From positions 1 through 64,000 of the forward strand of contig WGMF01000028.1 of assembly GCA_016125215.1 (NCBI GenBank): 64,000 nucleotides of DNA. The letters are read 5' to 3'. Source of the DNA: Phycisphaera sp. (lineage in GTDB: Bacteria > Planctomycetota > Phycisphaerae > Phycisphaerales > Phycisphaeraceae). The position numbers and the translations under genes were made by a program. The notes beneath the pieces were generated by a model, which worked only from the letters and a program-made list of their open reading frames with translations, searched no databases and was not told the origin of the DNA. Each line of letters begins with the position of its first letter. Within the stretch, counting starts at the first letter, position 1. Below are positions 17,239-27,752 of the stretch, piece after piece.

Positions 17239-17718
17239 ATGGCCCCAACGCTCCTGTTCGACATATCCACGATCGACTTGAACCGCATCACGGGCGATAT
17301 CGCGGACATCGAGAGTTACAACCCCCACCGCGCCCCGATGCGGATGCTCGACGGCATCATTCATGTTGACTCCGCAGCAGGCGAGGGTGTGGCCTTCAAA
17401 AACATCGGTGCGGACGAGTTCTGGGCGGGTGGCCACATCCCCGGCCGGCCGATCTTCCCCGCGGTGCTCATGATCGAAGCCTCAGCCCAGTTCGCAAGCT
17501 ATCTCACGCTCAAGTACCGGGAGAAGCAAAAGCGTTTCCTCGGGTTTGTCGCGGCGGACGATTTCAAGTTCCGCGGCCAGGTCGTGCCCGGCGACAAGCT
17601 CTACGTCCTCTGCAAAGAAGTCGAATACCGTCCCGGCAGGCGTTTCATCTCCCTGACGCAGGGCCTGGTCAACGGCTCGATCGTCTTCGAGGGCAAGGTC
17701 ACGGGCATGCCGATCTGA
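17239..17718 (+). CDS. FabZ-like 3-hydroxyacyl-ACP dehydratase
   Basis: 159 residues with a hot-dog fold of the FabZ/FabA type. The active-site segment GGHIPGRPIFPAVLMIEAS contains the catalytic His and, 14 residues later, the Glu; family members usually have PG where this has PA. R-F-L-G-F then a DDFKFRGQVVPGDKL strand are also typical. FabZ dehydrates hydroxyacyl-ACP in fatty-acid synthesis. No other lipid genes adjoin it, so it may be a second copy with a specialised role. ATG 17239 has no strong ribosome binding site. Confidence 0.85.
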   Translation: MAPTLLFDISTIDLNRITGDIADIESYNPHRAPMRMLDGIIHVDSAAGEGVAFKNIGADEFWAGGHIPGRPIFPAVLMIEASAQFASYLTLKYREKQKRFLGFVAADDFKFRGQVVPGDKLYVLCKEVEYRPGRRFISLTQGLVNGSIVFEGKVTGMPI

Positions 17719-17727
17719 GGCGGATTG

Positions 17728-18005
17728 ACCGCCAAAACGCCGTGGTCGCCAAGAGGGGACAAGAGCATCCGCAGATGACGCAGCTGGAAGCGGCACACGA
17801 ATGGTTCTCGGGTTGACACGGTGACTTCATTCATCTGTGGCTGCTAAAGAGGCCGGGGGAAGCACACGAGTGATACCTTTTAATAACCGACCAGTCATCG
17901 AATGACTAAAAAGCAAGTTGACTCCGGGGTCGATTCGATATTTCCCCATCTGCGCAATCTGTGGATACTCTTCTCTCCTCTTGGCGACCTTGGCGTCTTG
18001 GCGGT
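17728..18005. repeat. mirrored repeat pair (CCGCCAAGACGCC and ATCCGCAGATGACGCAG modules)
   Basis: Left arm 17728-17783 reads an 8-9-bp-periodic GCCAAG module, a GA-rich stretch and ATCCGCAGATGACGCAG. The right arm 17950-18005 is the imperfect reverse complement of the same three modules in the same outside-in order. About 165 bp without a gene lie between them. This fills most of the 372-bp gap between the dehydratase and nuoJ. Confidence 0.85.
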
Positions 18006-18090
18006 GAATGCCCCACCGAATTGACCGTCCCACGCATGACCGCTATCTTGTGACGTTTCTAACTCCCAGCTAATTACAGGGGTTTTGGGC

Positions 18091-18651
18091 TTGACCACCA
18101 CACTGGCGCAACTGGGCACGGACGCGGGATTGCAGCAGGTCGCGCCGCTTCTGTTTTACGCTGTGGCGCTGGTCACGGTGCTCAGCGCCTGGGCCATCGT
18201 GCTGAGCCAGAACATCGTCCGCATGGCGGTCTACCTGCTTCTCACGCTCACCGGTGTCGCGGGCATGTATTTCATGCTCGACGCCGAGTTGCTGGCCGCC
18301 ATCCAGCTCATCGTTTACGCGGGTGGCACGCTCATCCTGATCGTCTTTGGCGTCATGCTCACCAGCGGCAACCCCTTCCTCAAGCTCCGACCCAAGTTGT
18401 GGGAGGTCTTCGTCGCGGTCGGCCTGAGCCTGTTCATCATGGGCCTGCTGCTCTTTGCCAAGGTCACCACCCACCTGCCCGAGCCCAGCGCCACGATTGA
18501 AGAAGCAAACAAGCCGGCGGGTTACGACCTTGTCCACGAGATCGGGCGCGGCCTGCTCAGCGTTTACCTCGTCCCCTTTGAAGTCGCGGCGGTGCTGCTG
18601 CTGGTCGTGATGATCGGCGCCGCCTACATGGCCCGCAGGCGAGCCACCTGA
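18091..18651 (+). CDS. nuoJ: NADH-quinone oxidoreductase subunit J
   Basis: About 186 residues, five hydrophobic segments, with the NuoJ pattern MAVYLLLTLTGVAGMYFMLD around the third helix and LIVYAGGTLILIVFGVMLTS. It is part of the proton-pumping membrane arm of complex I. The start is TTG; 18091 sits 8 bases after AGGGG, whereas TTG 18085 is too close to it. It opens a J-K-L-M-(insert)-N run; nuoA to nuoI are not in the window. Confidence 0.92.
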   Translation: MTTTLAQLGTDAGLQQVAPLLFYAVALVTVLSAWAIVLSQNIVRMAVYLLLTLTGVAGMYFMLDAELLAAIQLIVYAGGTLILIVFGVMLTSGNPFLKLRPKLWEVFVAVGLSLFIMGLLLFAKVTTHLPEPSATIEEANKPAGYDLVHEIGRGLLSVYLVPFEVAAVLLLVVMIGAAYMARRRAT

Positions 18652-18689
18652 CCCCCGGAAGTCAATACAAGGTCTCTTAACCCGTCACC

Positions 18690-18727
18690 CGTCACTAGTC
18701 ACCACTCACCAGTCACCAGTCACCCCC
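18690..18727 (+). repeat. short repeats of CACCAGTCACC
   Basis: A 7-bp-periodic stretch (GTCACTAGTCACCACTCACC and CACCAGTCACCAGTCACC) between nuoJ and nuoK, next to a CCCCCGGAAGT element at 18653. Related CCACTAGTCCACTAGG sequence occurs at 26401 after nuoN. Confidence 0.7.
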
Positions 18728-18730
18728 CCC

Positions 18731-19072
18731 ATGAACCCCGTATTCGACATCAGCCTGCACCACTTCCTGATCGTCTCCTTCGCCCTGGCCGGCGCGGGGG
18801 TGGCGACGATCCTGACCAAGCGCAACGCCATCGGGATCCTCATCGGGGTCGAACTGCTGCTCAACGCCGCGGGGGTCAACTTCATCGCATTCAACAAGTT
18901 CCTCTGGCACAACACCACCTCGACATCAACCGGCCTCGATGGCATGGTCTTCACGATCTTCATCATCGTGGTCGCCGCCGCCGAGGCCGCCGTCGCACTG
19001 GCCATCTTCCTGAACTTCTACAACAACTTCAGCACCGTCGACGTCGAAAAAGCGGACGAACTCAAGGGATAG
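18731..19072 (+). CDS. nuoK: NADH-quinone oxidoreductase subunit K
   Basis: 113 residues with three membrane helices. ILTKRNAIGILIGVELLLNA contains the conserved Glu of the second helix, and IFIIVVAAAEAAVALAIFL contains the second conserved Glu; both are part of the proton path. Length is slightly above the usual 100-105 owing to the C-terminal tail. ATG 18731 follows a C-rich run without a ribosome binding site. It lies between nuoJ and nuoL in the usual order. Confidence 0.95.
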   Translation: MNPVFDISLHHFLIVSFALAGAGVATILTKRNAIGILIGVELLLNAAGVNFIAFNKFLWHNTTSTSTGLDGMVFTIFIIVVAAAEAAVALAIFLNFYNNFSTVDVEKADELKG

Positions 19073-19078
19073 GAACAC

Positions 19079-19252
19079 ACCGCCAAGACGCCAAGGTCGC
19101 CAAGGTCGGAACAAAAGAACAGAGAAGAGAAGAAGAGAAGAAGAGAAGAGTGAAAATGAACGGCCATCAATCATCAATAATCAATCATCAATCATCAATG
19201 GTTTTCCTGCCTCGCCCCTGACATCAGACATCAAACATCAGACATCAGACAT
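19079..19252. repeat. cluster of intergenic modules
   Basis: Four low-complexity modules in series: CCGCCAAGACGCCAAGG (19080-19109), an AGAAGAGA run (19118-19150), ATCAATCATCAA heptamers (19164-19200) and ACATCAGACATCA (19219-19252). The module vocabulary recurs in other intergenic spaces. It fills the 188 bp between nuoK and nuoL. Confidence 0.8.
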
Positions 19253-19260
19253 TCTTCCTC

Positions 19261-21375
<2,115 letters not shown>

Positions 21376-21380
21376 GGATC

Positions 21381-21522
21381 AGCCGCCGATGAACGCAGAT
21401 GGACGCCGATAAGAATCAAGAATAACCAAAAGATAGACAGACCAATACCCAAGACAGGAATCAACATCGCAACCGCATGACCTTCTGAACCCATCCGCGT
21501 TCATCGGCGTTCATCTGCGGCT
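21381..21522. repeat. mirrored repeat (GATGAACGCAGATGGACG module)
   Basis: The left arm 21381-21416 (CCGCCGATGAACGCAGATGG and on) and right arm 21492-21522 (GCGTTCATCGGCGTTCAT followed by CTGCGGCT) are reverse complements with about 75 bp between. It occupies almost the whole nuoL-nuoM gap. Confidence 0.85.
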
Positions 21523-21542
21523 ACTCACTCTGGATCTAAACC

Positions 21543-23078
21543 ATGCCCACGCTCCTTAACCTCATGATCTTCACGCCCCTGATCGGGGCCCTGCTCTGCC
21601 TCGTGGCCCCCAGCAAGCAGGCGGCCAAGTCCATCGCGCTGGTGGTCAGCGTCGTCACGCTGGCGATGAGCCTCGTCCTCGCGGCGCAGTACGACTACCA
21701 CGCCGGCGGCGTGCAGTTCGAGTCCGCCATGATGTGGATCAAAGGGATCAACGTCGAGTACCGCACCGGGATGGACGGCCTGTCGCTTCCGCTGATCGTG
21801 CTGACCACCGCCCTCTCCGTGCTCGTCGTGGCCGCGTCGTGGAACATCGAAAAAATGACCAAGGCCTTCATGGCCCTCTACCTGTTCCTCTACACCGGGA
21901 TGCTCGGCGTCTTCCTCTCGCTGGACATGGTGCTGTTCTACGTCTTCTTCGAGGTCTCACTCTTACCGATGTATTTCCTCATCGGCATCTGGGGCGGACC
22001 CCGGAAAGAATACGCCGCGATCAAGTTCTTCCTCTACACGCTGGCCGGCTCGATCTGCCTGCTCGTGGTGATGCTCGGCCTCTACCACATCACGCCCAAC
22101 GCAGCCGACAGCGGCGGAAAGCCGATCTGGAACATGATGACGCTCCAGAGCGACTCGGTCCACGCGCTCTTTGCCAAGGGCGGGACCTACTGGGTCTTCG
22201 CACAGTGGGCGTTCTGGCTCACGCTCGTGGCGTTCCTCATCAAACTCCCCGCGGTGCCGTTCCACACCTGGCTGCCCGACGCGCACGTCGAGGCCCCGAC
22301 GCCGATCTCGATGATCCTGGCCGGCGTGCTCCTGAAGATGGGCGGCTACGCCATGATGCGGATCACCTGGCCCTTCTTCCCCGACTCGGCGAGGCTCTTC
22401 TGGGTCTGCGTCGCCACGCTGGGCGTGATTGCCATCATCTACGGCGCGCTGTGTGCCATGGCACAGAGCGACTGGAAGAAACTCGTCGCCTATTCAAGTG
22501 TGAGTCACATGGGCTACGTCACGCTCGGCCTGGCGGTGCTCACGCGGACGGGTTTTGACGGGGCTTATTTCCAGATGATCGCCCACGGCATCACCAGCGC
22601 GATGATGTTCTTCATGGTCGGCGTCGTCTACGAACGCGCCCACCACCGCGAGATCGACCGCCTCGGCGGGATCTGGCTCAAGTGGCCCGGCTACGGCGGG
22701 TGGTCTTTGCTGTGCTTCTTCGCCGGCATGGGCCTGCCGGGCCTGTGCGGGTTCATCGGCGAGATCATGGTCCTGCTCGGCACGTTCGAGGCCGTCGGCC
22801 ACGGCGCGGGGCACACCACGATCGTCTACACCCTCGGCGTCCTTGCGGCCTTTGGCGTCGTGCTCACGGCAGGCTACATCCTCTGGATGTTCCAGCGCGT
22901 CTACATGGGCCTGCCCAAGCCCGACTACGACCACTACGAACCCGTCAACACCCGTGAGTACGCCATCATGACCGTCCTGGGTGTCCTGGCGCTGGTGTTC
23001 GGCATCGTCCCCATGATCGTCTTCCACGCCACCGGCGTAACGTTCAACCACCTCTTCGCCATGCTCGCGGTTCAGTGA
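21543..23078 (+). CDS. nuoM: NADH-quinone oxidoreductase subunit M
   Basis: 511 residues, about 14 membrane helices. Key features are FYVFFEVSLLPMYFLIGIWG with the proton-path Glu, FLIKLPAVPFHTWLPDAHVE with the Lys, and SDWKKLVAYSSVSHMGYVTL. It is an antiporter-like subunit of complex I. It follows nuoL after a repeat-filled gap. Instead of nuoN, the next gene is a divergent tetR/osmC pair. Confidence 0.96.
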   Translation: MPTLLNLMIFTPLIGALLCLVAPSKQAAKSIALVVSVVTLAMSLVLAAQYDYHAGGVQFESAMMWIKGINVEYRTGMDGLSLPLIVLTTALSVLVVAASWNIEKMTKAFMALYLFLYTGMLGVFLSLDMVLFYVFFEVSLLPMYFLIGIWGGPRKEYAAIKFFLYTLAGSICLLVVMLGLYHITPNAADSGGKPIWNMMTLQSDSVHALFAKGGTYWVFAQWAFWLTLVAFLIKLPAVPFHTWLPDAHVEAPTPISMILAGVLLKMGGYAMMRITWPFFPDSARLFWVCVATLGVIAIIYGALCAMAQSDWKKLVAYSSVSHMGYVTLGLAVLTRTGFDGAYFQMIAHGITSAMMFFMVGVVYERAHHREIDRLGGIWLKWPGYGGWSLLCFFAGMGLPGLCGFIGEIMVLLGTFEAVGHGAGHTTIVYTLGVLAAFGVVLTAGYILWMFQRVYMGLPKPDYDHYEPVNTREYAIMTVLGVLALVFGIVPMIVFHATGVTFNHLFAMLAVQ

Positions 23079-23085
23079 TCCATAT

Positions 23086-23180
23086 GTAAAGCCGCGTGCC
23101 ACGCACGCGCTCCGACGCTCCCGTCAACAGAAATCATCGTTTTTGCCACACTCGTGCGCGGGCACTGCCCGCGTCTTTAC
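23086..23180. terminator. long hairpin between convergent nuoM and tetR
   Basis: GTAAAGCCGCGTGCC (23086 on) and its imperfect mirror ending GCGTCTTTAC (to 23180) form 24-bp arms with a 47-nt loop, in the 130-bp space between genes that converge. No T-run follows, so any terminator role is uncertain; it may be another member of the intergenic repeat set. Confidence 0.5.
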
Positions 23181-23208
23181 ACAAAACCACAGCAGGCTGC
23201 CGAACGGA

Positions 23209-23862
23209 TTACGCTACCCGGCGTCGTTTTTTGGTTTTGGCTTTTGTGGCCGTCGCCGTGTGCGAATCGATCAGCGCCTCGACCGCGGGGCGGATGACGC
23301 GGGCGGCGTCGTTTCGGCCGTGCACCTGACGGAGGATCAGCGTCCCCTCCACGAGGGCGCTGTACTGGTCGGCAAAGGCCTCGGGGTCACGCAGGCCGAT
23401 CTGGGCGGCCTGGTCTCGTGCCATGTCACGGTTACGCCGTTTGTGCTCGGCGGCGGCCTGGTGGACGGGGTCGTGCGGGTTGGGGAACTCGGCGGCGGTG
23501 TTGATGAAGATGCAGCCCCGGAACGACGGGTCGTTGAACCAGCGGTCAAAGACATCAAACAGGCCCAGGAGCTGAGCACGGGGGTCGTCGCCGGCGATTG
23601 TTTCCACGGCTCGCTGCCAGGCCTTCATCTCCCACTCGTCACGCTGTTTGACCGCCGCGACCATCAGGTCGTCCTTGCTCTCGAAATGTTTGTAGAAGGT
23701 GGTTTTGGTCACACCCGCTGCGCCGATCACTTGATCCAGGCCCACCGCTTGAAATCCGTGCGTGTAGAACAGCTCGACCGCGGTGGCGATCAGGCGCTGG
23801 CGCCCGGTGCGCGGGGCGGGTGGCACACCGAACAATTCTTCCAGACGGCTTGCGTCGGCCAT
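23209..23862 (-). CDS. TetR-family transcriptional regulator
   Basis: 217 residues. The N-terminal helix-turn-helix reads LIATAVELFYTHGFQAVGLD, then QVIGAAGVTKTTFYKHFESK. The C-terminal ligand domain includes GCIFINTAAEFPNP, a pattern common in regulators near oxidoreductases. The frame extends to 23982, but ATG 23862 is preferred because the extra N-terminal residues have no family character and would cover the likely operator. Transcribed divergently from osmC, it probably represses both genes. Confidence 0.88.
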   Translation of the reverse strand: MADASRLEELFGVPPAPRTGRQRLIATAVELFYTHGFQAVGLDQVIGAAGVTKTTFYKHFESKDDLMVAAVKQRDEWEMKAWQRAVETIAGDDPRAQLLGLFDVFDRWFNDPSFRGCIFINTAAEFPNPHDPVHQAAAEHKRRNRDMARDQAAQIGLRDPEAFADQYSALVEGTLILRQVHGRNDAARVIRPAVEALIDSHTATATKAKTKKRRRVA

Positions 23863-23877
23863 GGCGGTGGGCCCTGT

Positions 23878-23951
23878 GGGGGTTGACCTCAAGTACACCG
23901 GGGGTTGACCGCAAGTGCACTGTGCGCGTCGCTCGATATGTGCATCATATC
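23878..23951. promoter_or_regulatory. candidate operator region between tetR and osmC
   Basis: Two adjacent 22-bp direct repeats (23878-23899 and 23900-23921) share GGGGGTTGACC, CAAGT and CAC; 22 bp is about two helical turns, so both copies face the same side of DNA. A separate inverted repeat GATATG-N5-CATATC lies at 23935-23951. Either could bind the divergent TetR protein. Confidence 0.5.
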
Positions 23952-24008
23952 CGGTGGCCGGCCGGCCGGGTATCGCAAACAATCAAACCCCTACACAAGG
24001 ATTCAGAC

Positions 24009-24575
24009 ATGAACGCAAGCACACAGGAACAGGTCGTCCTCAACGGAATCAACGTGACCGGACTGCGGGAGATGATCGGGGCTGTGACAGCCAGGCCCGC
24101 CGCGGGCCAGACGAAATGGAAGGTCCAAAGCTCCTTTGTCCACGGCTGCCGGTCGGACCACCGCGTGAGCGGGTTCTCGATCGGCGGGGAATGGGTGGAT
24201 CGCAACTTCACCCTCAAGGTGGACGAACCCGTCGAACTGGGCGGGACCAACGCCTACCCCAACCCGCAGGAGTACCTGCTCGCGGGGATCAACGCCTGCG
24301 TGTTGACGGGCTACGTGATGACCGCGGCGGCCATGGGCGTGAAGATCGACCGCCTCGAGGTCGAGATCACGGGTGACATCGACCTGCGCGGACTGCTGGG
24401 CATCGATGAAAAGGTCGCACCCGGTTACGAGAGCCTCCAGCAGACCATCCGCGTCAGCGGCGACGGCACGCCCGAGCAGTTCAAGAAGATCCACGAAGTG
24501 GTCCTGCGGACCAGCCCCAACTACTTCAACATCACCCACGCCGTGCCGACAAGCTCGAAGCTCGTTGTTGAGTGA
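24009..24575 (+). CDS. OsmC-family protein
   Basis: 188 residues of the OsmC/Ohr family, which uses two cysteines to reduce organic peroxides. The C-terminal helix Cys is in INACVLTGYVMTAAAMGV; an earlier Cys lies in SSFVHGCRSDHRVSGFS, a pairing more like the broader OsmC-like group than canonical Ohr. ATG 24009 has AAGGA upstream. It is divergent from the TetR gene and ends in a clear intrinsic terminator, so it is transcribed separately from nuoN. Confidence 0.85.
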   Translation: MNASTQEQVVLNGINVTGLREMIGAVTARPAAGQTKWKVQSSFVHGCRSDHRVSGFSIGGEWVDRNFTLKVDEPVELGGTNAYPNPQEYLLAGINACVLTGYVMTAAAMGVKIDRLEVEITGDIDLRGLLGIDEKVAPGYESLQQTIRVSGDGTPEQFKKIHEVVLRTSPNYFNITHAVPTSSKLVVE

Positions 24576-24602
24576 TCCTGACAACCCGAACCAGGAACTC
24601 CA

Positions 24603-24631
24603 AACCGGACGGCCCCCCGCCCGGTTTTTTT
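24603..24631 (+). terminator. intrinsic terminator after osmC
   Basis: AACCGGAC and GCCCGGTT form an 8-bp stem (one mismatch) followed by seven T residues, 28 bp after the osmC stop. Confidence 0.8.
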
Positions 24632-24732
24632 CATACCCAAGGTCGGTGTGCGGGTGGGTTGTCCAGCGGGTGCGTTTTACGATAACCTATTGCCTTTCCA
24701 CGGCTCGGACCCACACACACAGGGAACCCACA

Positions 24733-26415
24733 TTGGTACCGCAAATCCCCGACTGGTCGAACATCTCGCTCGTCATGCCCGAGGTCTTTCTCGTGCTCGG
24801 GATGTGCGCGGTGCTCCTCGTGCCGTTCATCAAACGCTCGAGCCACACGCTCCCCTCGGCCGCGGCGGTGGTCGCGCTGGCGCTGGCGCTGGTGTCGGCG
24901 ATCACGAGCTTTGGCGTCATGGGCAAGAGTGAGCCGCAGGTCTGGCTAAGCTCGATGCTCACCATCGACCCGTTCAGCCAGTTCTTCAAGATTCTCCTTT
25001 GCCTGTTCACACTTCTTGTCGTGGCGCAGTGGCTGGCCACCGCGAAGGACCAGACGCACGCCTACGACACGCCGGACTTTCTTTGCCTGATCCTCGGCGC
25101 AGCCACGGGCATGGCGCTGATGAGCAGCGCCCACAACCTGCTGATGATCTTCATCGCGACCGAGTCGGCGTCGCTGCCGAGCTTCGCACTGGCGGGCTGG
25201 CGTAAACGTCACCGCGTCGGGTCGGAGAGCTCGCTCAAGTACGTCCTCTTCGGCGCTGCGGCCAGCGCGGTGTCGCTCTACGGCATGTCGCTGATCTACG
25301 GCACGACGGGCACGCTCGACCTCGTGGGTATTGCCCACAGCGCGGTCGAGGCGGGCGGCATCTCACCCCTGATGGCGGTCGGGTTGCTTGCGATGTTTGC
25401 CGGCTTTGCCTTCAAGCTCAGCGCGGTGCCGCTGCACTTCTGGTGCCCTGACGTCTTCGAGGGTGCGCCGATTGCCGTGACGACGTTTTTGAGCGTGGCG
25501 TCCAAGGGTGGTGCGATCTGCCTGCTGCTGCGTGTGCTCGACACCTTCGGGGCCACGGCACCCGTCGGTTCGAAAATGTTCACCGGCGTCGGCGTGGGTG
25601 TGGCGATCCTCGGCGCCATCACCGCGTCGTGGGGCAACCTCGTGGCGCTGCACCAGAACAACATCAAACGCCTGCTGGCCTACAGCTCCATCAGCCACGC
25701 GGGCTACATGATAATGGCCGCCAGCGTGATCCTCTTTGCCCACCAATCCTCGGAGGACGGGCTGACCTCGCCTCTGGTCGCGGGGTCGGTGCTCTTTTAC
25801 CTCACGGTCTACCTCTTCATGAACATGGGCGCGTTCACCGTGGCGGCGCTCGTCGCTCGGAACAACGGCTCGGAAGACATCCGGGACTACGCGGGGCTTT
25901 CCAAACGCAACATCGCCCTGTCGATCCTGCTGCTCGTCTTCCTGCTGAGCCTCTTCGGGATGCCGGCCCTGGGCGGGTTCATGGGCAAGGTCTACCTGAT
26001 GACCACGATGAGCACGCTGGGACCGGCTGGCTTTGTGCTGATCGTCGTGCTGGGTGTCAACACTGTCGTCAGCCTCTTCTACTACATGAAGCCGGGCTAC
26101 TACATGTTTTTCAAGGACGATGGCAAACCACGGCAAACCGTAGCCGTGCCGATGCTGGCTACGGTCGTGCTGGCGGTGAGTGTCGTGATGGTGTTCGTCA
26201 CAGGTCTGCTCCCGGGGGCGGTGCAAGACCTGGCGGTGGACCATGCGAGGATCGAGAAGTGGCCGAGTGGAGGGAAAAGTGGCCAAGTGGCCGAGTGGCC
26301 AAGTGTGGGAGAAGACTCTATGACCTCGAATCATGGCGCGAATAGCGATCTGCGGATCGCTTCCGATACATCCACGAACGACCGTCCCACAAACACTGGT
26401 CCACTAGTCCACTAG
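24733..26415 (+). CDS. nuoN: NADH-quinone oxidoreductase subunit N with repeat-derived tail
   Basis: About 560 residues. Family features: FIATESASLPSFALAGW with the Glu, FAGFAFKLSAVPLHFWCPDV with the Lys, and HQNNIKRLLAYSSISHAGYM. The start TTG 24733 has AGGGAA 8 bases upstream; ATG 24775 is inside the first helix. The conserved protein ends near VTGLLPGAVQDLAVDHA, but the frame continues about 50 residues through an AAGTGGCC repeat and stops inside its mirrored copy, giving a polar tail unlike NuoN. It is separated from nuoM by tetR/osmC. Confidence 0.93.
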   Translation: MVPQIPDWSNISLVMPEVFLVLGMCAVLLVPFIKRSSHTLPSAAAVVALALALVSAITSFGVMGKSEPQVWLSSMLTIDPFSQFFKILLCLFTLLVVAQWLATAKDQTHAYDTPDFLCLILGAATGMALMSSAHNLLMIFIATESASLPSFALAGWRKRHRVGSESSLKYVLFGAAASAVSLYGMSLIYGTTGTLDLVGIAHSAVEAGGISPLMAVGLLAMFAGFAFKLSAVPLHFWCPDVFEGAPIAVTTFLSVASKGGAICLLLRVLDTFGATAPVGSKMFTGVGVGVAILGAITASWGNLVALHQNNIKRLLAYSSISHAGYMIMAASVILFAHQSSEDGLTSPLVAGSVLFYLTVYLFMNMGAFTVAALVARNNGSEDIRDYAGLSKRNIALSILLLVFLLSLFGMPALGGFMGKVYLMTTMSTLGPAGFVLIVVLGVNTVVSLFYYMKPGYYMFFKDDGKPRQTVAVPMLATVVLAVSVVMVFVTGLLPGAVQDLAVDHARIEKWPSGGKSGQVAEWPSVGEDSMTSNHGANSDLRIASDTSTNDRPTNTGPLVH

Positions 26416-26430
26416 GCCACTTGACCACTT
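26257..26430. repeat. mirrored AAGTGGCC repeat overlapping the nuoN 3' end
   Basis: 8-bp-periodic AAGTGGCCAAGTGGCC copies at 26257-26270 and 26276-26309, mirrored by CCACTAGTCCACTAGGCC and CTTGACCACTT at 26401-26430. The nuoN stop codon lies inside the right arm. Confidence 0.85.
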
Positions 26431-26447
26431 CTTCTCCCCCCCTCCCC

Positions 26448-26894
26448 ATGCTCAACCGCGACGCCCTAGCCGACGAACTCAACACACTCCTGGCCACCGA
26501 GACGCGCAGCCTCGTGCGTCACGTGCAGTCCGAGGCCAAGCCCCACCTGACGCCGCGCACCTTCAAGGTGTGGAAGACGCTGGTCGACATGGGGCACACG
26601 AGCCTGGAACACGCCCACCGCTTGTCGGACCTGATCGACAAGCTGGAGCTGCCGCCGCGGTCGATCCCGTTCGACACGAGCGTGGCGGATTTTCATTACA
26701 TGACCATCGAACGGCTGCTCGGGCCGATCGTCGAGGAAAAAAACCGGCAGGTCGCGGCCTACGAGCGGGCGATCAAGCACGCGCAGGGCTCGGCAGCTGC
26801 CGTGACGGACCTCAACATGCTGCTCGAAGAAAACCGAAAGCAGCTGGCCGCACTCAAGGCCGTGGCGGAATCGCTCGCGGTGTCCCTGGCGTAA
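26448..26894 (+). CDS. hypothetical helical-bundle protein
   Basis: 148 residues from ATG 26448 (a start at 26421 lies in the repeat and is less likely). The composition is almost entirely helical, with HTSLEHAHRLSDLIDKL, MTIERLLGPIVEEKNRQ and LEENRKQLAALKAV. The ExxH and EExx spacing is loosely ferritin-like, but a full set of metal ligands is not seen. No signal peptide or membrane segment. It lies in an isolated position after nuoN and converges on yedK. Function not recognised. Confidence 0.7.
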   Translation: MLNRDALADELNTLLATETRSLVRHVQSEAKPHLTPRTFKVWKTLVDMGHTSLEHAHRLSDLIDKLELPPRSIPFDTSVADFHYMTIERLLGPIVEEKNRQVAAYERAIKHAQGSAAAVTDLNMLLEENRKQLAALKAVAESLAVSLA

Positions 26895-26913
26895 AGACAT
26901 CACTTAATTACGG

Positions 26914-27645
26914 TCACCCCTCGAACAACCCGCCCTGTGACTGGCCGGCAACGGGTTCCTGGATGCGCGGGTCGTCCACGCTGGGTTTGTTGACCAGTGT
27001 CGAGATCGGCAGGGCCTCCATCGCGTCGCTCTCGAAAGGCTCGTAGAGGTCTTCGAGGCCCCTGGCGTGGCCGGGCGAGGTGTCGAGCCAGCGGTCGTAG
27101 TCACGGTCGTGGAGGATCACGGGCATGCGGTCGTGGATCGAATGCATCAATTGATTAGGCCTGGTGGTGAGCACGGCACAGGTTTCAAGCTCGTTGCCGT
27201 CCGCGTCCTGCCAAGTCTCCCAGATGCCCGCGAGGGCGAAGGGCTCGCCGCTGCGCATGCGGACCATGTAGGGTTGTTTGCGCCCGCCTTTGCCGACCGC
27301 GTCGGGTTTCTGCCATTCGTAAAAGCAGTCGGCCGGCACAAGGCATCGGCGGTGGCGCATCGCCCCGCGAAAGGCGGGTTTGTCGGCCGCGGTCTCGCTG
27401 CGTGCGTTGGCCATGCGGTTGCCGATCGTGATGTCGTCCGCCCACGAAGGGACCAAGCCCCATCGGAGCAGGGCCGGCTCACGCGACCGGCCGCCGTCGG
27501 CGGTGTTGCGGATAGCCAGCACCTGTTGCGAAGGGGCGATGTTGTAACGCGCGTAGAGCGCCGCGAGCACTTCGTGTACGTGAGTCAGGCCGAACTTCTC
27601 AGCCAGGATCGCCGCCTGTGCTTTAAGGGCGAATCGTCCGCACAT
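26914..27645 (-). CDS. yedK: SRAP/HMCES-family abasic-site processing protein
   Basis: 243 residues. The protein starts MCGRF, with Cys2 free to become the N-terminal catalytic residue that crosslinks to abasic sites in single-stranded DNA. Other family blocks are NIAPSQ, WGLVPSWADD, NARSETAADKPAF, RRCLVPADCFYEW, FALAGIWE and TTRPNQLMHSIHDRMPVIL, including the active-site His. Length is near that of E. coli YedK. It converges with the helical-bundle gene upstream and is followed by a gap holding a rightward promoter. Confidence 0.93.
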   Translation of the reverse strand: MCGRFALKAQAAILAEKFGLTHVHEVLAALYARYNIAPSQQVLAIRNTADGGRSREPALLRWGLVPSWADDITIGNRMANARSETAADKPAFRGAMRHRRCLVPADCFYEWQKPDAVGKGGRKQPYMVRMRSGEPFALAGIWETWQDADGNELETCAVLTTRPNQLMHSIHDRMPVILHDRDYDRWLDTSPGHARGLEDLYEPFESDAMEALPISTLVNKPSVDDPRIQEPVAGQSQGGLFEG

Positions 27646-27718
27646 GGATCACACTCCCGGGCCGGCGTCTGGAAAGGGCACGCCTGGATGCGTGGCGTTT
27701 TTCACCGCTTTTGGGCCA

Positions 27719-27746
27719 TTGACAAAAGACTTTATTGTCGTATCAT
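27719..27746 (+). promoter_or_regulatory. strong sigma70-type promoter in the yedK-GT4 gap
   Basis: A perfect TTGACA at 27719-27724, a 16-bp spacer and TATCAT at 27741-27746. It reads rightward although both flanking genes are leftward, so it does not serve either of them. Confidence 0.6.
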
Positions 27747-27752
27747 TAATTA

